From positions 806,149,123 to 806,213,122 of the forward strand of contig OY728136.1 of assembly GCA_963277665.1 (NCBI GenBank): a stretch of DNA of 64,000 bases, read 5' to 3'. This document shows positions 1 to 12,900 of the stretch, piece by piece. A model generated the notes under the pieces. The model was given only the letters and a program-made list of their open reading frames with translations. It had not been told where the DNA came from and made no database searches. The first letter of the stretch is position 1; each line of letters starts with the position of its first letter. The translations under genes were made by a program, and so were the position numbers. This stretch comes from Viscum album. Taxonomy: Eukaryota > Streptophyta > Magnoliopsida > Santalales > Viscaceae.

Positions 1-1948
1 TATATCCATTATTTTATAAAATTGGATTTATTTTTATATTATGACTATTAAAAATATTTGATTAGTGTCTAAAAAATATATTTAATGAGAAATAATTAAA
101 TTTTATTTATAAAATTAAGAAGGAGTTTATTGTATAATCTATTCTGATGAAATGGTCTTTTTACATAGAAATATAGTTTTTATCGAAAAAGAAATTCATT
201 ATTTTTAAATATCTCTTACTATCATTTATATCTAATTGATGACTAATGATAAATTAAATAAAAATTTATATAATATATTTTCATAAATTCATTAATGTTA
301 TTTTTAAATTTTCATACCAATACTTGGTCATAACAATAATATTATTTTAATAACAAAATTAATATTATATTGTAGTTCGGTAAAACTCATTATGGTGTGT
401 AACATAGGCTATAAAAAACAAAGATGTTTGTGTAACGCGAGCACAAAATATATTTTCATGTCATGAAAGATAAAATATTTGTTTCATATATTTTATCCTT
501 GACTTGGGGTTTTGTATAAAATAAAAGTAACTAGGTGTTTTAAAATAAAAAAGTGATAATCAGTGTTTTTTGAGATTCAAAATTTTTAAATGATCAGAAT
601 AATCCAAAAATAAATATTTTAAAAAATATAGTGCTGTTACATTCTACACGTCTTAAAATGCATTTTTATCCCAATATTTGTCTATGATATCAGTTGTTGA
701 ATATATTAATGTTGCATTTATATAAACTTACATCGTAAAAATGAATAATAAAAATATTTTTAAAATTAATATTTGAAACATAACGGTTACACAAAGTAAA
801 CCATTACTAGGATTACATATTGGATAAAATAGGCTTCATGTAACAGAATTATATAAAATATAAATGTAACTATGATGTTATGATGGATATTGATAGAGAA
901 CGTGGTTTTAAAAAAATTTATTATAAAAAAATAATTACCCACAGACGCATGAAAACGACCATTAATATCAAAAAAATGATGATAACATGGAAATAGATGT
1001 TTTCAATACCCTTTTCCCACCATTGAAGAATATAATGGAACGATATACATACTAGATTTTTAAAAAATGTCAATGTAACACCTCAGGTAAATAAATAATA
1101 TGACATTTTTACATTTATCCATATTTGTGAATAAAATATTAATATTACTTTAAAGGGGACTCTATGCTTGATGGCGTACCCAATACGCAACAATGAGATT
1201 CTTGGCAATCTTACGTTACACTATAATAATAGAATAATAATATTTTAAATGGTAGTTAATGCCTAGGTGTTGTAATGTAAGGAATGAACAGAATTAACTA
1301 CAAAATTATTATATATTTTTGTCAAATATTTTTACTTTTTACAATAAATGTTAGAGGATTAAAAATGCGAATGAATCCAATTTTAAGCGTAAACATTCTA
1401 ATATTTTTTAAAAGGTCAATTAACCACCTTCTGATGGTGAATCTCTTTTAAATCCACTTTTTGACAATTTTATGTGTTATATTTGACAAAATAAAATTCT
1501 TCTTTAGAATTGGGACATCAAAATTTACTTTGTGTAAATTTTTGGTATTTTTTCGATAGAGTTCATTTTTAATGAATAGTGGAAACTGTTGTATTTTAAT
1601 TCAAAACCTCTTTTTGATCTAATTTATTTATATGATTATATTATCTTTCGAATTAATTTTAAAGTGAAATTAGAATATATTTTTACCATTTAATCCAATA
1701 GTGGTCTTTGAAATTATTTTCATCTTGAAATTGGACTTAAACTAGTGTCAATGTTTTTATAATTATTGTTTCATAAAAACACGCTATTTTCTCTGACAGC
1801 AGGAATTAATTAATAAATTAATTAATTTCACTTATATGTTTTGAATTTTTTAAAATAGACATCAGTTTGGAATTCGGAATATCAAATATACCTTAGGGTA
1901 AATTTTTGGACTTTTTCTGGAAAACATCAATTTTTTATGAATACTGAA

Positions 1949-1961
1949 ACCACTAAGTGGT
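1949..1961. promoter_or_regulatory. Conserved U3 palindrome ACCACTAAGTGGT
   Basis: A 13-nt inverted repeat upstream of the TATA box. The same 13 bases occur in every full giant LTR here: 16219, 23121, 28116, 34759 and 58057. It could be a protein-binding site or a short hairpin; the function is unknown. Confidence 0.5.
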
Positions 1962-2701
1962 ACTTAAAAAATTGATTTTTTCATTTAAATGAAATTCTAC
2001 CACCTATGTGTTTTGAATTTCAAAAATCCGACATACATGGTTCTCATTAAGAGGTAAAATGTGGTTCAATGAGATTAAAATAATTTTTTTGGTTAATAGT
2101 AACTTTTATGTTTTAATCTCGATTAGAGGTAATTAGTGTAGTTTAAGGTAAAAATAATGTTTTAATAATATGAAATGACCTATAAAACATGTCTTACCCT
2201 ATTTGGATGAGTAATGGCCGACCAAGAAAATCCATGGGTCAACTTGGGGGCCCCATTGAGCCACTTTGGTTGGAAAATGAGATAAATACAATTTTATTTA
2301 AAGTTAAAATTAAAATGTCACAAACATGTGTTGTTTTACTAAAACAATTTTTACATGTGGTTATCTAAGTCATATATTTGTCTATAAATATTAATTGTAA
2401 CGATAAAAAGATTTCCTACATCATGATATTTTTTTTATAATTTTTAGACATTAAATAAATTAATTTATTTATGACACCATGATGATGCAGTGATTATCTC
2501 ATAAATGAACGATTTAAATAAAATGAGAAGATTGGGTGAAATATAAGTCTTACACTTGTCAAAAACCAATTTAATGGGAGGATTTATAACTCTTAAAAAC
2601 TTATCCTAGAAATATATCCTTTTGGGACCTTTTAAATCCGAAAATCAGTTTATAATAATGTAATATTTTATAACTTTCCAAGAGTTCCCCTCCTCTCCTC
2701 T

Positions 2702-2709
2702 TATAAAAG
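2702..2709 (+). promoter_or_regulatory. LTR TATA box (duplicated copy)
   Basis: TATAAAAG sits in the block CTCTTATAAAAGGCC that all the giant LTRs keep. Downstream is a pyrimidine-rich stretch, then a donor-like AAAG|GTAATG at 2876/2877. It is probably the LTR core promoter. Confidence 0.75.
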
Positions 2710-3031
2710 GCCTCCACCTCTACCCCGTTAGACACCTCGAAAGCCTTTGGCTCGGCCAAAACCTGCCCAATTCATCTCTCCACATCCCTATCTTCATTAT
2801 TGAAGCCTCAAATTGGGCTGAATCTTTTCCAAGGATGCCTTTGAGATCAAATCAAAGAGAGTTATCCGATTTAAAGGTAATGTCTTCCTTTGTGTTCTTT
2901 TGTTTTATTTTTCTTCTCCAAACCCCTAAAATATTTTTATTACTTTTTTTTGTAACAACAATAGTATCTTAAATATACTAGGATTTTGTTATAAGATTTA
3001 TTATATCTACACATTCACAAACCTTCGTCTA

Positions 3032-3130
3032 ATGGTTAAAGAACATACTGTTTTTGTGGATGGAAAATTACTACCTCACGAAACGATGATTGTTCAATAT
3101 TATTTTAACACCGTCAAAGGTGGCCATTAA
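3032..3130 (+). CDS. Conserved 32-codon small ORF in the LTR leader
   Basis: A 32-residue ORF beginning MVKEHTV and ending KGGH, between the TATA box and the end of this LTR fragment. The same ORF with the same start is present at 17300, 24204, 29195 and 35841; four of the five share the stop position. No domain is recognised. The DNA around it is also conserved, so this may be RNA or DNA conservation rather than a translated peptide. It lies within the putative leader intron. Confidence 0.3.
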   Translation: MVKEHTVFVDGKLLPHETMIVQYYFNTVKGGH

Positions 3131-3614
3131 AATTTCACTATATTTATATATGATATATAATATGTTTATGTTTTCATTAAGATTCTGTGTTTTTCCTTTA
3201 TGGCATACCATTATGGTTTTCATTATGGATAAACACGATATCTTCATTTTAGGAAGTGCGGACTACCACCCCCTCAAAGTGATTTGATTCGTTAATGTCA
3301 TATGTCGTACATATAAAGGATGGAATTAATGGTAATACATATGATATCGTACTAGAATTATAATATACCTTTATTAATTGATTCTTATCAATTAAACCTC
3401 TATGGCTGGTTAAAGCCTCGATCCACTCTTCTTTTATCTCTCAGCCTTTCCTCGAATGATGCAGTAAATGTAAAGGCACTGGACACAAGGATTTACAAGG
3501 ATCGGCACCAAAGGCCTACGTCCTTGCCATGTTAGTTATACGCCCCAACATGGTTTCTCCATTATAACCTGTTAAAATTACAATGGTCGATACAGAGTCC
3601 CCCTGTATCTCTCC

Positions 3615-3745
3615 TTAGTCCCACAGGAGGGTCTTTATACTGCGTCCCACAGTGTTACCAGAGTCCCACTGGCCTTCTCTAGAATCCCACTGAAAACTTC
3701 TTCTCCCTGAGTCCCACAGGGTCTTCTCCTGGCTCCTCGAGTCGC
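3615..3745. repeat. Short-spaced AGTCCCAC repeats inside the copia LTR
   Basis: About six variants of AGTCCCAC(A/T)G recur every 20-30 bp (near 3618, 3641, 3663, 3685, 3708 and 3737). They are absent from the other elements in the window. Confidence 0.6.
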
Positions 3746-4189
3746 ACGAGTAGCTCTTCTTCACTTTAAGCTTCTTCAAGTATCCTCAGCAGTATGGGAT
3801 AAAGACTACTGGCCTTGCTCTGTACCTCTGATCACTTGAGTTGATCAGGTCTTCTCGTCTTGCTCAGGATTTATCTCCTTCTTCTCTGGACGACCTGGCT
3901 TCTTTCTCCAACTACTGAATACTCAGACAACTGATATCTTTAACTTCAGTCTGGTCCAGTCTCACTTCAAATCAACTTCATGCACTAAGTGCATGGCATC
4001 TCTGCATCCTCATGCACTGACTGCATGGCCTTCTCAAATTCTTCAAGATCCTCTGGTCTTGGTCAACTCAAATGCACACAAGCATATTTGACTTGTTTAC
4101 GTGTGCACGTGCATGATTTCATGCATGCACTCCCCTTCTTCTCTTCTTGGTGCATTAAACCTTCAGAGGGTGTAGTCTCTTTAAGCACA

Positions 4190-4750
4190 CACCTTCTTTG
4201 AACTTCACACACTTAATTCAATTTGGTTACACACTTAGAAGTGTGTTATACTCTAGTGTGAGAGTCTCCTTCTTCTTCTCCTTCATAGTGTGTACACACC
4301 ACTTAGGCACACACTAAGGTTCAGCCTTTTTGTCTTTTTTCACACACTTGCTTCACTTTGCACACACTTGAGACTTGGCCTATTCTCCTCTTCTTAAGGG
4401 TGTTCTTCAAATTGCATACATAAGGTTCAAGCCTTCCTCATTTTGCACACACCCAAGGCTACGGCCTTCTCTTGTTCACTTTGCACACAAGGCACTAAGG
4501 CCTCGGCCTTCCTCTTGTTTTGCACACACACAAATGTGGTGGTCTTCCACTCCTTCTTGCACACAACCCGTAGGTGTGCACTCACATAAGGGCTACGGCC
4601 TTCTTCTTCAAATGCACACACAAACTGCAAGCCTTGCCTTCCTCCTCTTTTTGCACACCCACTGCCCGTAGGGTGTTCTTGTCTTCTTGGCACACAAGCA
4701 CAAAGGCTCGGCCTTCTCAATGTTCACACATGAGGCACTGCCTCGGTTTT
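4190..4750. repeat. Imperfect TGCACACA / CGGCCTTC repeat array
   Basis: A loosely periodic array of TTTGCACACACAAGG alternating with AAGGCTACGGCCTTCTTC. Units are uneven, roughly 50-80 bp. Palindromic AAGGC..GCCTT pieces could fold in RNA. The array keeps all frames fairly open, which explains the overlapping ORFs here. Confidence 0.6.
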
Positions 4751-4754
4751 CACT

Positions 4755-5010
4755 TAGCCTTCGGGCGCGCAAGGTGCACGGAACAGGGGCGCGCAAGACC
4801 TCGGGACACTTGGTCGCGCAAGCCTCAACAAACCACGAGGGCGCGCAAGGTGCTTGCGGCTGCCTCGGGTCTTCCTGTCGCGCAAATGGTAGGCGCGCAG
4901 GGGACTTCCCCTTTCTTCTTTCGCGCAAGAAGTGCGCAAAAGGAACCAAACAGAGCTAGGGGAGCTCCGGGCTGTACTGTCGCGCAAGTGTGCGCGCATA
5001 CTCTTCTTCG
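4755..5010. repeat. GCGCGCAAG repeat array
   Basis: About nine variants of (G/T)CGCGCAA(G/A) spaced 20-45 bp apart, CpG-dense in an otherwise CpG-poor region. On the minus strand they lie just downstream of the LTR TATA box, so they would be in the transcribed leader. Confidence 0.65.
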
Positions 5011-5086
5011 CGAGGCAAAGGTGCTCTAACGGGACTCCGGATTTTCAACAACGGATCAGCAAGAAAAAACGAGAGTTCAGCCTCTC

Positions 5087-5094
5087 TTTTTATA
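5087..5094 (-). promoter_or_regulatory. TATA box of the minus-strand copia LTR
   Basis: The minus strand reads CCTATAAAAAGAGAGG. It is the only clear TATA box in the LTR and fits transcription toward lower coordinates. Confidence 0.6.
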
Positions 5095-6647
5095 GGCAGT
5101 AGAAGCCTCTGTCCTCCGCGTGAGATATCTTTCGAAACCCCTAAGATTTCGGTTCTTTACAGATTTTTTCAAATCTCATTTCTCATCTGTTTCATGCGGG
5201 TTCTCTCTTATTTTTATTTTCCTCCTTTTCTTTCACCTCTACGTGCATGGAACGTGTGCATGCCTCTGTTTAGGCCCATGCATGCAAAGCACGAACACCA
5301 CATGGCCTCGGCACCTTCGGTTTGCCTTCGTCCAAATCTCAAATTCTTCTTCTCATCACATGCAAACTCATATTTATACATGAATGTGTTCGTAGAGGCC
5401 AGACGATCTCAATGGAGCCTTCGGCTTCGGAAATGGTAGCCGGGTACACAAAAACCATGCTCGGATGGCGCCTGGTTCGTCGGCAGCTCGCGGGAGACTT
5501 CGGACGAGCTCGGGGTTGAAGGTGGTCTCGCAGCCGTTGGATCGGCGATTCAATTGATCTCGGACGACCTGGATCAGATCATGTCGCCACGGATCAGATG
5601 TGCGGCTCGGATCTGGCGCGCGATCAATCGTGCGGCTAGGATGCGCTCCCGGGAATTTTTCCGCGCCCCACATCGAAAATGGGCGCGGTTTTGCTGCGTT
5701 TTATCACCCTCGCGCTGCCATCAGCTCAGCAATTGAACTTCTCCCCTCTCGGTGCCGCCCCGCGTCGAGTTCTCCCTGTGGACGCGCTCTGCGCCCACTC
5801 TGCTCCCTGCGGGCGCGCCACTGGCGCCCCCTATGCTCCTTCGGGCGTGCGCACTGGCGCCCATGCTGCGCAGGACCTGATCCCCTGCGTGGCCCGGCTT
5901 ACACACGGCCGCGGCCTCTCGGGCTGGCCCCATGGGATCCCCTTGGGCGTGGTGACCTAGTCCCACATGTGCCTTGGGTTGAACCATTAAGGCTGGCCCT
6001 TGGTGGCTTATTTTTTGCTTGAATATACACTAAGTATACAAAGTACTCTTAAGTGTAAAATGCCAAATGCCACTTCTTCCTTCTTCATTTTTCTTCTTCA
6101 TTAGAATTCCTCCATCCTCCTCACATATAATCTAGACTTAGGAGGTGGAATTCCCGAAGGTTCTTCTTCTTCAACCGAACTCCTGAATCACAGAAAATCT
6201 CCAATTAGCTTCATTGATCTAATCAGAGATCAAATTGGATCTTCTTCAAATTCACATGCACTAATTGATAGTGCATGGACTTCATTAATCCACTTCATCC
6301 ACTTAGAGTATGTGGATGGATCACTTCATCTCCTCATGCATTGTCAATACAATGCGTGGTCGTCAAACATTGTTGTGACTTTGTATCCAGTTGATACAAG
6401 TTCTTAGAACTTAAAGAGGAGCTCAACAATCGTCAGATGTACATAGAGAATGTTTCAACCACAACATCCTATGTCACTTAGTGAATCTCCTAGGTGACAT
6501 GCATCTTAGTACCATGGCCATTCTCCTTTCATCACCATCACCATCACATCCTTTGTCATTCACATATTAAAACTCCTTGACATCCATCCATTCATTCCTT
6601 GACAACAACATACCTCATTGACAACAAATGCAACACAGTGCACTTCA

Positions 6648-9600
6648 ATTAATAATAATGAAAATATTTTTTATGATTCGATGATTCTTAATTATAATTT
6701 TTTTGGGGAAATAAATAAAATAAAGATGAATAAATGTAATATTGTGGCTGTAATAGTCCAGAAAATGCATGTTTTAAGTTTTTTTTTGATCTAATAAGTA
6801 TATGGACAGGAAAAAAATAATGGTATTTTAGTTAATATAATATCACTAAATTTTTATATCTATACTATGTTAATTATATAACAATGGTTATTATATGTTT
6901 TTAATATAATCATTAAGAATAATAAAATATGGATTAATCAATACACACTTTAGTACCTCAAAAATCCTCCAGAATGACTCCATGAGAGTTTAGTGATAAT
7001 GTTAAATAATTAAGATTATATATAAATTACATGATCTTGGATTGTAGGAAGATAAAATAATATTGTTTTTAGAGATTATTTAACCAAATGATTATGTTAC
7101 AAAGGGGTGGAACTGGCCCCTTTTGTATGTGAGTGAAAGAGATCTTTTATCAGTACACAATACATTTTAATTATATCATAAGATTATTTGAGGGTCAATG
7201 ATTAAAAAATGTCTAAATAATGTGGTATGGGGGGACCTTCGGTCAATAAATCCCCAACAAAAAATGTCAAACATGTTTGAACCATTTTTTAGTTATTTAA
7301 CATTTCTTTTTCCATATTATAACATTTTCTCTTTTGCCTCAGTAACATGTTTTTAAATTAGAAATAAATATAATACTAGTTAGAAATAACCACTATATAT
7401 ATTAGGGTGTGATAAAAGAAATTTATTATCCATTCAATTTAATTAAAATTATAAATAATGTAAAATTATAATTTATATTAAAACTTTTGTATACAAAAAA
7501 AAGAATATTGTATTGAAAATTGTTGTTTAAACCATTATATATTCATATTAATATTCATCCTTGGTTAAAAATAAAATTTAGATGAATATAATAATATATT
7601 AATTTATAATTATTAGTTTATTATCATTTATAATAGATTAATTAAATTTATTAGATAAAAATTAAATTATTCTTGTTACCTAATTATTTGAAAATAATTG
7701 TTTTACAAATATCATATTCATTAAAATTATGTTCAGTAAGAATAATTTCTTACTTAAAATTAAAAATGAACATTGTTCATAAAATGAAATAATTATATAA
7801 AATAAAAAATGAACTTTTATATATTTAATTTATACAATTGATGAAAATTATTTTTGAATATAAGAAAATAAAAATAGTTTTTATAATAAAATATAACTTA
7901 TATTTCCACAATGACATAATAGTGTTAGTAAAACACGCATAGTATTTTTAAATTATTTCTCTTAAATTAAAATATATATATTTGGTTATAATTTTTTTTA
8001 AAACATTAGTCTATCATTTATATTGTCATTAATGTGAATTTTTAGTAATATATTTATTTTTTCACTATTCCACTAAAAATGAAGTATTTAAAAAAATTAA
8101 AAAAATGTATAATATGATAATATTGACATAATGAATTTAAAAATTAAGTAAATATTTCAATTTAATATTCTAAATATTTATAATTAAACAAAATAAAATC
8201 AAATGAAAACATTTTTTATATGAAAATATAGTTTTTAAAAAAATATGAACTATCCTTATTCATAATTCCTATTAATTCTAATTTAAAGTAGTATTAATAC
8301 AATATTAGTATAAAACATATTTTTTTATATAGATTTTTGTGTTTCATATAGAAAAATTTATAATACATTTTTAGAAATGTTATAAATTAAAAAATAAATT
8401 ATTATTATTAGTTAATTAGAAAAACTAATTTTATTTTACAATACATTAACATTGAAATTTAAATATATTTCTATATGTATATATATTCCATAATTTAATT
8501 ACATCTATTTTTTTCCAACCATTTCTATAGATAAATTTTAATTATTATATATTATTCATTAATTATTTATGATTTCGTTTTGTATTTTTAGAAAGCTAAC
8601 GAATGAATTTTATTTCATTGGTAAATATAATTAATATTCCTATGGTGTAAAATTATCTCCCACCCACAATATAAATTTCATCATAATTATTTTAATTATA
8701 ACACTCTAATAAAATTATTAAAGGGTATATAAAATATAGATATAACCCCATATATATTTTTGAATGAGGTTTCTACCATAATATGATTGGTATGACTCTG
8801 ATGATTTTTTTTCATCCAACATGAAAATTAAATATAAATTTGTCTATTTCTTCATTTTCCCTTGATAAAACATCTTCTAGATCATTTAATACATTTACCG
8901 AGGAGCTTCTTCCAACATTTTATGCAAGAAGGATATTGAATCATATTTTGTCATCATCACCATCATCATTATATCAGAAATATCCATGTGATTCTATAAA
9001 TATCATGTTTATTTTTTAGGATTTAAATTATATTAGTGTTGTTAATAAAAATAATTTTTAGTTTTTTTATAATAATATGTTTTTTTACTCTATCTCATGT
9101 CCCATTTTGTTTCTTATTTGGTAAATCTCTTCATTTTAAATGGAATTTTTTTATCACTTGTTTTCTTTGTGATCACTCCAATACTAAAACCATATATATT
9201 TAATGTTAGAGATTGAATGTGAGATAACTATAATAAGATAATTTATTCAATATTGGAATGGCTAAATCATTGAAATTTGATTTTAGTTTAACATAATTCA
9301 CTCTTAGTGAAATATTAGATTATATTGGTTTTCTTCTCCCTCACTCCATAACCTAATTCCTAAAAAACCGTATGAAATGAAATTTAAATAAAATTTTATT
9401 ATGGAAATACCTTTAATCTTGATTATCCAACAAGGAAAAAAATATTACTCTATATCTAATACCAAATGATGATTTATTTAATGAACAATATTATATTTTG
9501 CAGTCACTAAAATGATAACCTATCCTTAGAAAGGTATAATCTTTTGTCTATGGATATGTATTAATTTTCATTATGTAAAAATTTCCATTTATATTTCTAT

Positions 9601-9930
9601 TTGTATTTAATTATGATATAAGTCATACATAAAAATAATAAATATTAAAATTTATTCTGTTCTACTAAATTCCCATTTATTACATTATAAATCATTTAAT
9701 ATAAATCATGATTTTTTCTCAGGATAAATCTTCAGAACATTCAAATTGATTTTTTAATTTCCATTACTCATCCATAAAATGATGGACTTTTTTAACGTGG
9801 GATAAACAAAAAAAATTAGCAAAAAACCCAAAATTAAAGATGGAAAATGATTGTATATAAATACTAATAATATTTTTTATTTTAAAAAATATTGGGTTCA
9901 TAATGAACATTTTTCATCCCAACAAAGGAA
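6648..9930. other. AT-rich DNA with no recognised feature
   Basis: No ORF of note, no LTR boundary and no RNA gene was recognised. It contains homopolymer runs and a CAT-rich patch near 8957-8975. A string GGGTGTGATA at 7404-7413 weakly resembles a reversed LTR start, but nothing around it supports that. It may be old transposon sequence beyond recognition. If the 3.37-kb repeat is a tandem duplication, the duplicated unit probably starts near 6648. Confidence 0.6.
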
Positions 9931-9943
9931 CTTCTATACCAAA

Positions 9944-12900
9944 TTTTTTTCAAATTTTTTTAATAGATTTGATAGTTAAAATAAATATCATAATTGTTTA
10001 TTTTCAAGAATGAAAATATTATAAAATACTTTTAGTAATATTATATATTAATACCTTATGAAGTATCAAATACATTCTATTAAACATAAAGTCATTAGTT
10101 TACATTGTCAAATAAATTGTTATCCATTAAATATGATATAAAATATAGATAAATAATTTGGGTAAAATTGTTCATAAATATATATATAACAATTTTATAT
10201 AGAGTTACCAATATTGTTCACATTGTTATATAATGCCTTAGTCAGCGATCATTAACCCACCTATCCATGGTTTTTAACAAAATAACCACACCTGGATTGT
10301 AACAAAACTACCCAAATTTGATTTATAACATTATTACCCATCTATAGTATATAACAGAACCTAAATTCATCATAAATAATTATTATATTACATAACATAA
10401 ACATAAAACATTTAATATATTATTTTGAACTTTATAATCATAAATTTATTCAGTACATCTATAAGAAAAATTTATATATAATTAAATATATTTTACATTT
10501 TAAAAAATATATATAAAATAACCATTAAAAAGGTATGGGGTTTTATATTAAAAATAATATTGAATATTATAATGTTATCAAAAATTCTAATTTTTTTGGT
10601 GGTAAATGTAATTATCATCAAATCTCTTAAAATAAAAATATTCTATTTTCTTTTATATTGATTGTCAAAACATTGTGTACAATGATAAATCTATAAAAAT
10701 ATTGAAATAAATTAAAAAGATACAAAAAGTTTACACTTAAAATTATTATACATCTATATAAATATATTTGTAACACAATTCTATGTATACAGACATGTAA
10801 GATAATGTACTGAAAGAGAAATATTAAAAATTTTTTTTTTAAAATTGATCCATACCTCAATAACAGCTAATCATGTAAATTATTTTCTTCATGAATCGTA
10901 AACATATGTAAATTATTTAATTTATTAACAATACATTTACATTTTTAATTTTCTATTTCTTTTATTCACTATAATTTACTATTGAATTACATAATCTATT
11001 ACAATAATGTAATATTTTTGAGGATATTCAACTCATATGTCCTAAATGACATAAGTTGGTTGCATATGATTGATGTGGTAATTATTCTATCATATATAAC
11101 AGTTTTAATATAAAATTATTATCATTTATATAATTAAATTAAAATCTAAAAAAAATTCCATGATAGATAGTTAGGAGTAATGAATGTTATTGAAATCCTC
11201 GAGATGGTAGGTTGTGTGTACACATGAGTAAAATTTCCATTTCTAATAGTCATTACTGAAAAAATGTAATTATTATTTTAACATTGCATAATGGTCATAA
11301 CATAATAAATACAATATTATAATTACATTAAAAACAATTATGTTATTCATCCATGTGATGTTGTTTTGAAAAAGGATTCATATTGCTTCATGGAAATGGT
11401 AGTCAATGCGTACACATGAACGATGCCATAATTTGAATTTGCATTAAATGATAGTAAAATAGCTGATATATTAATTCTAAAAAATAATAAAAATTTCATG
11501 AATTTCATATATTTAAAATTTAAACTCACAGTTATAATTTTATTATCTTGGCCTTTCGAGAAATTCCCAATACCCATTTTTAGGTATTTAATTACCCTAG
11601 ATTTTATTATACTAGTTTTGGTTTTCATTTGTTGTCTTTTTTCGTGAATTTTCATAATTTTTTAATCTGATGGGGATATGAATTTTTGGAACCCATTATT
11701 AAAATTTTTTATGTTTCTTCATGAAAATTATGCAACACTATGCAAGAAAATGGATGGGGGTGAAAAATTAGACTAATACATGCAACCTCCCTTCCCAGAC
11801 TGTGCACCCTTGTATATAGTGAGTTTACAAGGTTAGAACATGGTTAAAAAAACAATGAAATGATATAAGAGAAATATGAAGCCTATATAGGTGCGGTGAA
11901 AGATTAAGGAACACATTTTTTCATAAACTGCATCACCACCAAGATAATTTTGTGCATGGAATTTTAAATCATAAAAAATTTAAATTTATTTTTTAAAACA
12001 CTGGATAATATCCCTAATTACAGACACTAAACCCAAAATAATATACCTTTCTTTTTGGAGGTTACTAAGAGGCATTCAAGGCCACTGAAATATATTCTAA
12101 TTCGAATAAAATAACTATTCTAAAGATCAACCTATCTACCAGTATGCAATATCATCATCATTCAGGTTCCTCTATCTCTGAATTTTCTCTTCATTATAAA
12201 GGTATTATTTTCAGCCATTATCAAGTCTATAGATATAGGTTTTTATGGAATTTGTTTCTTTTTATCTTGAACATTTGTTTTTATTCTAAATAATATCCAC
12301 CATTATGAATATTTTTATTCTACATGTAGTTGGGGATTACGGTTTGGAGTGTGTTTGTTGAAGATATTATGGTATGCGGTCTAATTTCAAATTTTTATAA
12401 TATTAATTATATAAGTGTTTTTGTATTTTTTGAATTGTTTTTCCATGTTGTAGAATTTTTTTTATTAACAAATTGAATCAAATTACCATGGAATTGTGAG
12501 AACCTTCTCAAACCCCATTGAACCTATTGGTGTTTTGTGACATGGCGTGATTGAAAACCCTGGTTGTACCAATACATTTGAAATGATAATTTATGAATTA
12601 TAATAGTGGAATTAAGGATTAATGGAATATAAATAAATACATAATACGTAGTTTACCATTGGATTTATGGGTTGATTGGAATAATCATGATTGGTTATGG
12701 ATATATATATAATTGATGATAATTAGATTAGGGGTGATTTTTTCTTGTTATTCATTGAGATTAATAAAAACGACCATTATTTTGATTGAAAAATAAAACA
12801 AAACAGAGTGATGTGGATGATGTGGAAAAAGTTTAGTGATGTTAATCTATTTGTTATATATTCTGATATATGTGATTGCAAAATGAGGTGAGGGTGAGGG

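Larger units (their letters stand above)
1..3374. repeat. Left copy of a ~3.37-kb near-identical direct repeat
   Basis: This segment matches 14270-17642 along its whole length with about 20 substitutions and three single-base indels counted by eye, so roughly 99.3% identity. It holds 1073 bp of flanking DNA followed by the first 2.3 kb of a giant LTR, and the boundary between flank and LTR is the same in both copies. The match stops at 3374; the right copy carries on through its LTR while this one runs into a GC-rich LTR. The match may extend left of the window. No coding content is recognised in 1-1073. Confidence 0.95.
1074..3374 (+). mobile_element. Truncated 5' part of an E1-type giant LTR (duplicated copy)
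   Basis: The LTR begins TGTAACACC after the same AATGTCAA flank seen before element E1, and includes U3, the TATA box and the first part of the leader. It breaks off at 3374 before the 36-nt stem-loop and the candidate mini-exon of the full LTR. It is a by-product of the segmental duplication rather than a separate insertion, because the flanking target site is shared. At several sites where the two copies differ (for example GGAAGG, GACATAAAT and GTGCCCC), the right copy agrees with the E1 3' LTR, so this copy carries more of the new mutations. Confidence 0.9.
3379..6647 (-). mobile_element. GC-rich LTR of a Ty1-copia-like element, probably solo, minus strand
   Basis: This 3.27-kb block has far higher GC than its surroundings. 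It begins TG (3379) and ends CA (6647) on the plus strand and is flanked by ATTAAT at 3373-3378 and 6648-6653, as expected of a target duplication. Read on the minus strand it has a TATA box (5087-5094) and, near its 3' end (about 3486-3530), a segment resembling the terminal part of many plant copia LTRs (GGACGTAGGC...AAATCCTTGTGTC). No primer site, gag or pol adjoins it, so it reads as a solo LTR. Long ORFs overlap on both strands of the GC-rich part; none resembles a known protein. Confidence 0.65.

Noticed and set aside
3090..3287. 65-codon ORF starting MFNIILTPS, repeated at 17358 and (77 codons) 24262.
   Set aside because: It overlaps the small ORF in another frame and is conserved because the LTRs are duplicates. 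Its E2 counterpart is broken.
4375..5990. Many overlapping ORFs of 80-150 codons on both strands.
   Set aside because: They lie in GC-rich repeats of the copia LTR where stops are rare, overlap each other on both strands and show no domain.
7404..7420. GGGTGTGATA as a reversed LTR start.
   Set aside because: No reversed U3 could be followed from it and no purine tract is beside it.
9931..9943. Primer-site-like TTTGGTATAGAAG on the minus strand at the end of the left relic.
   Set aside because: Position fits, but one base is missing and no LTR end is visible beside it. It also conflicts with the left relic being a 3' LTR, so it is not listed as a feature.
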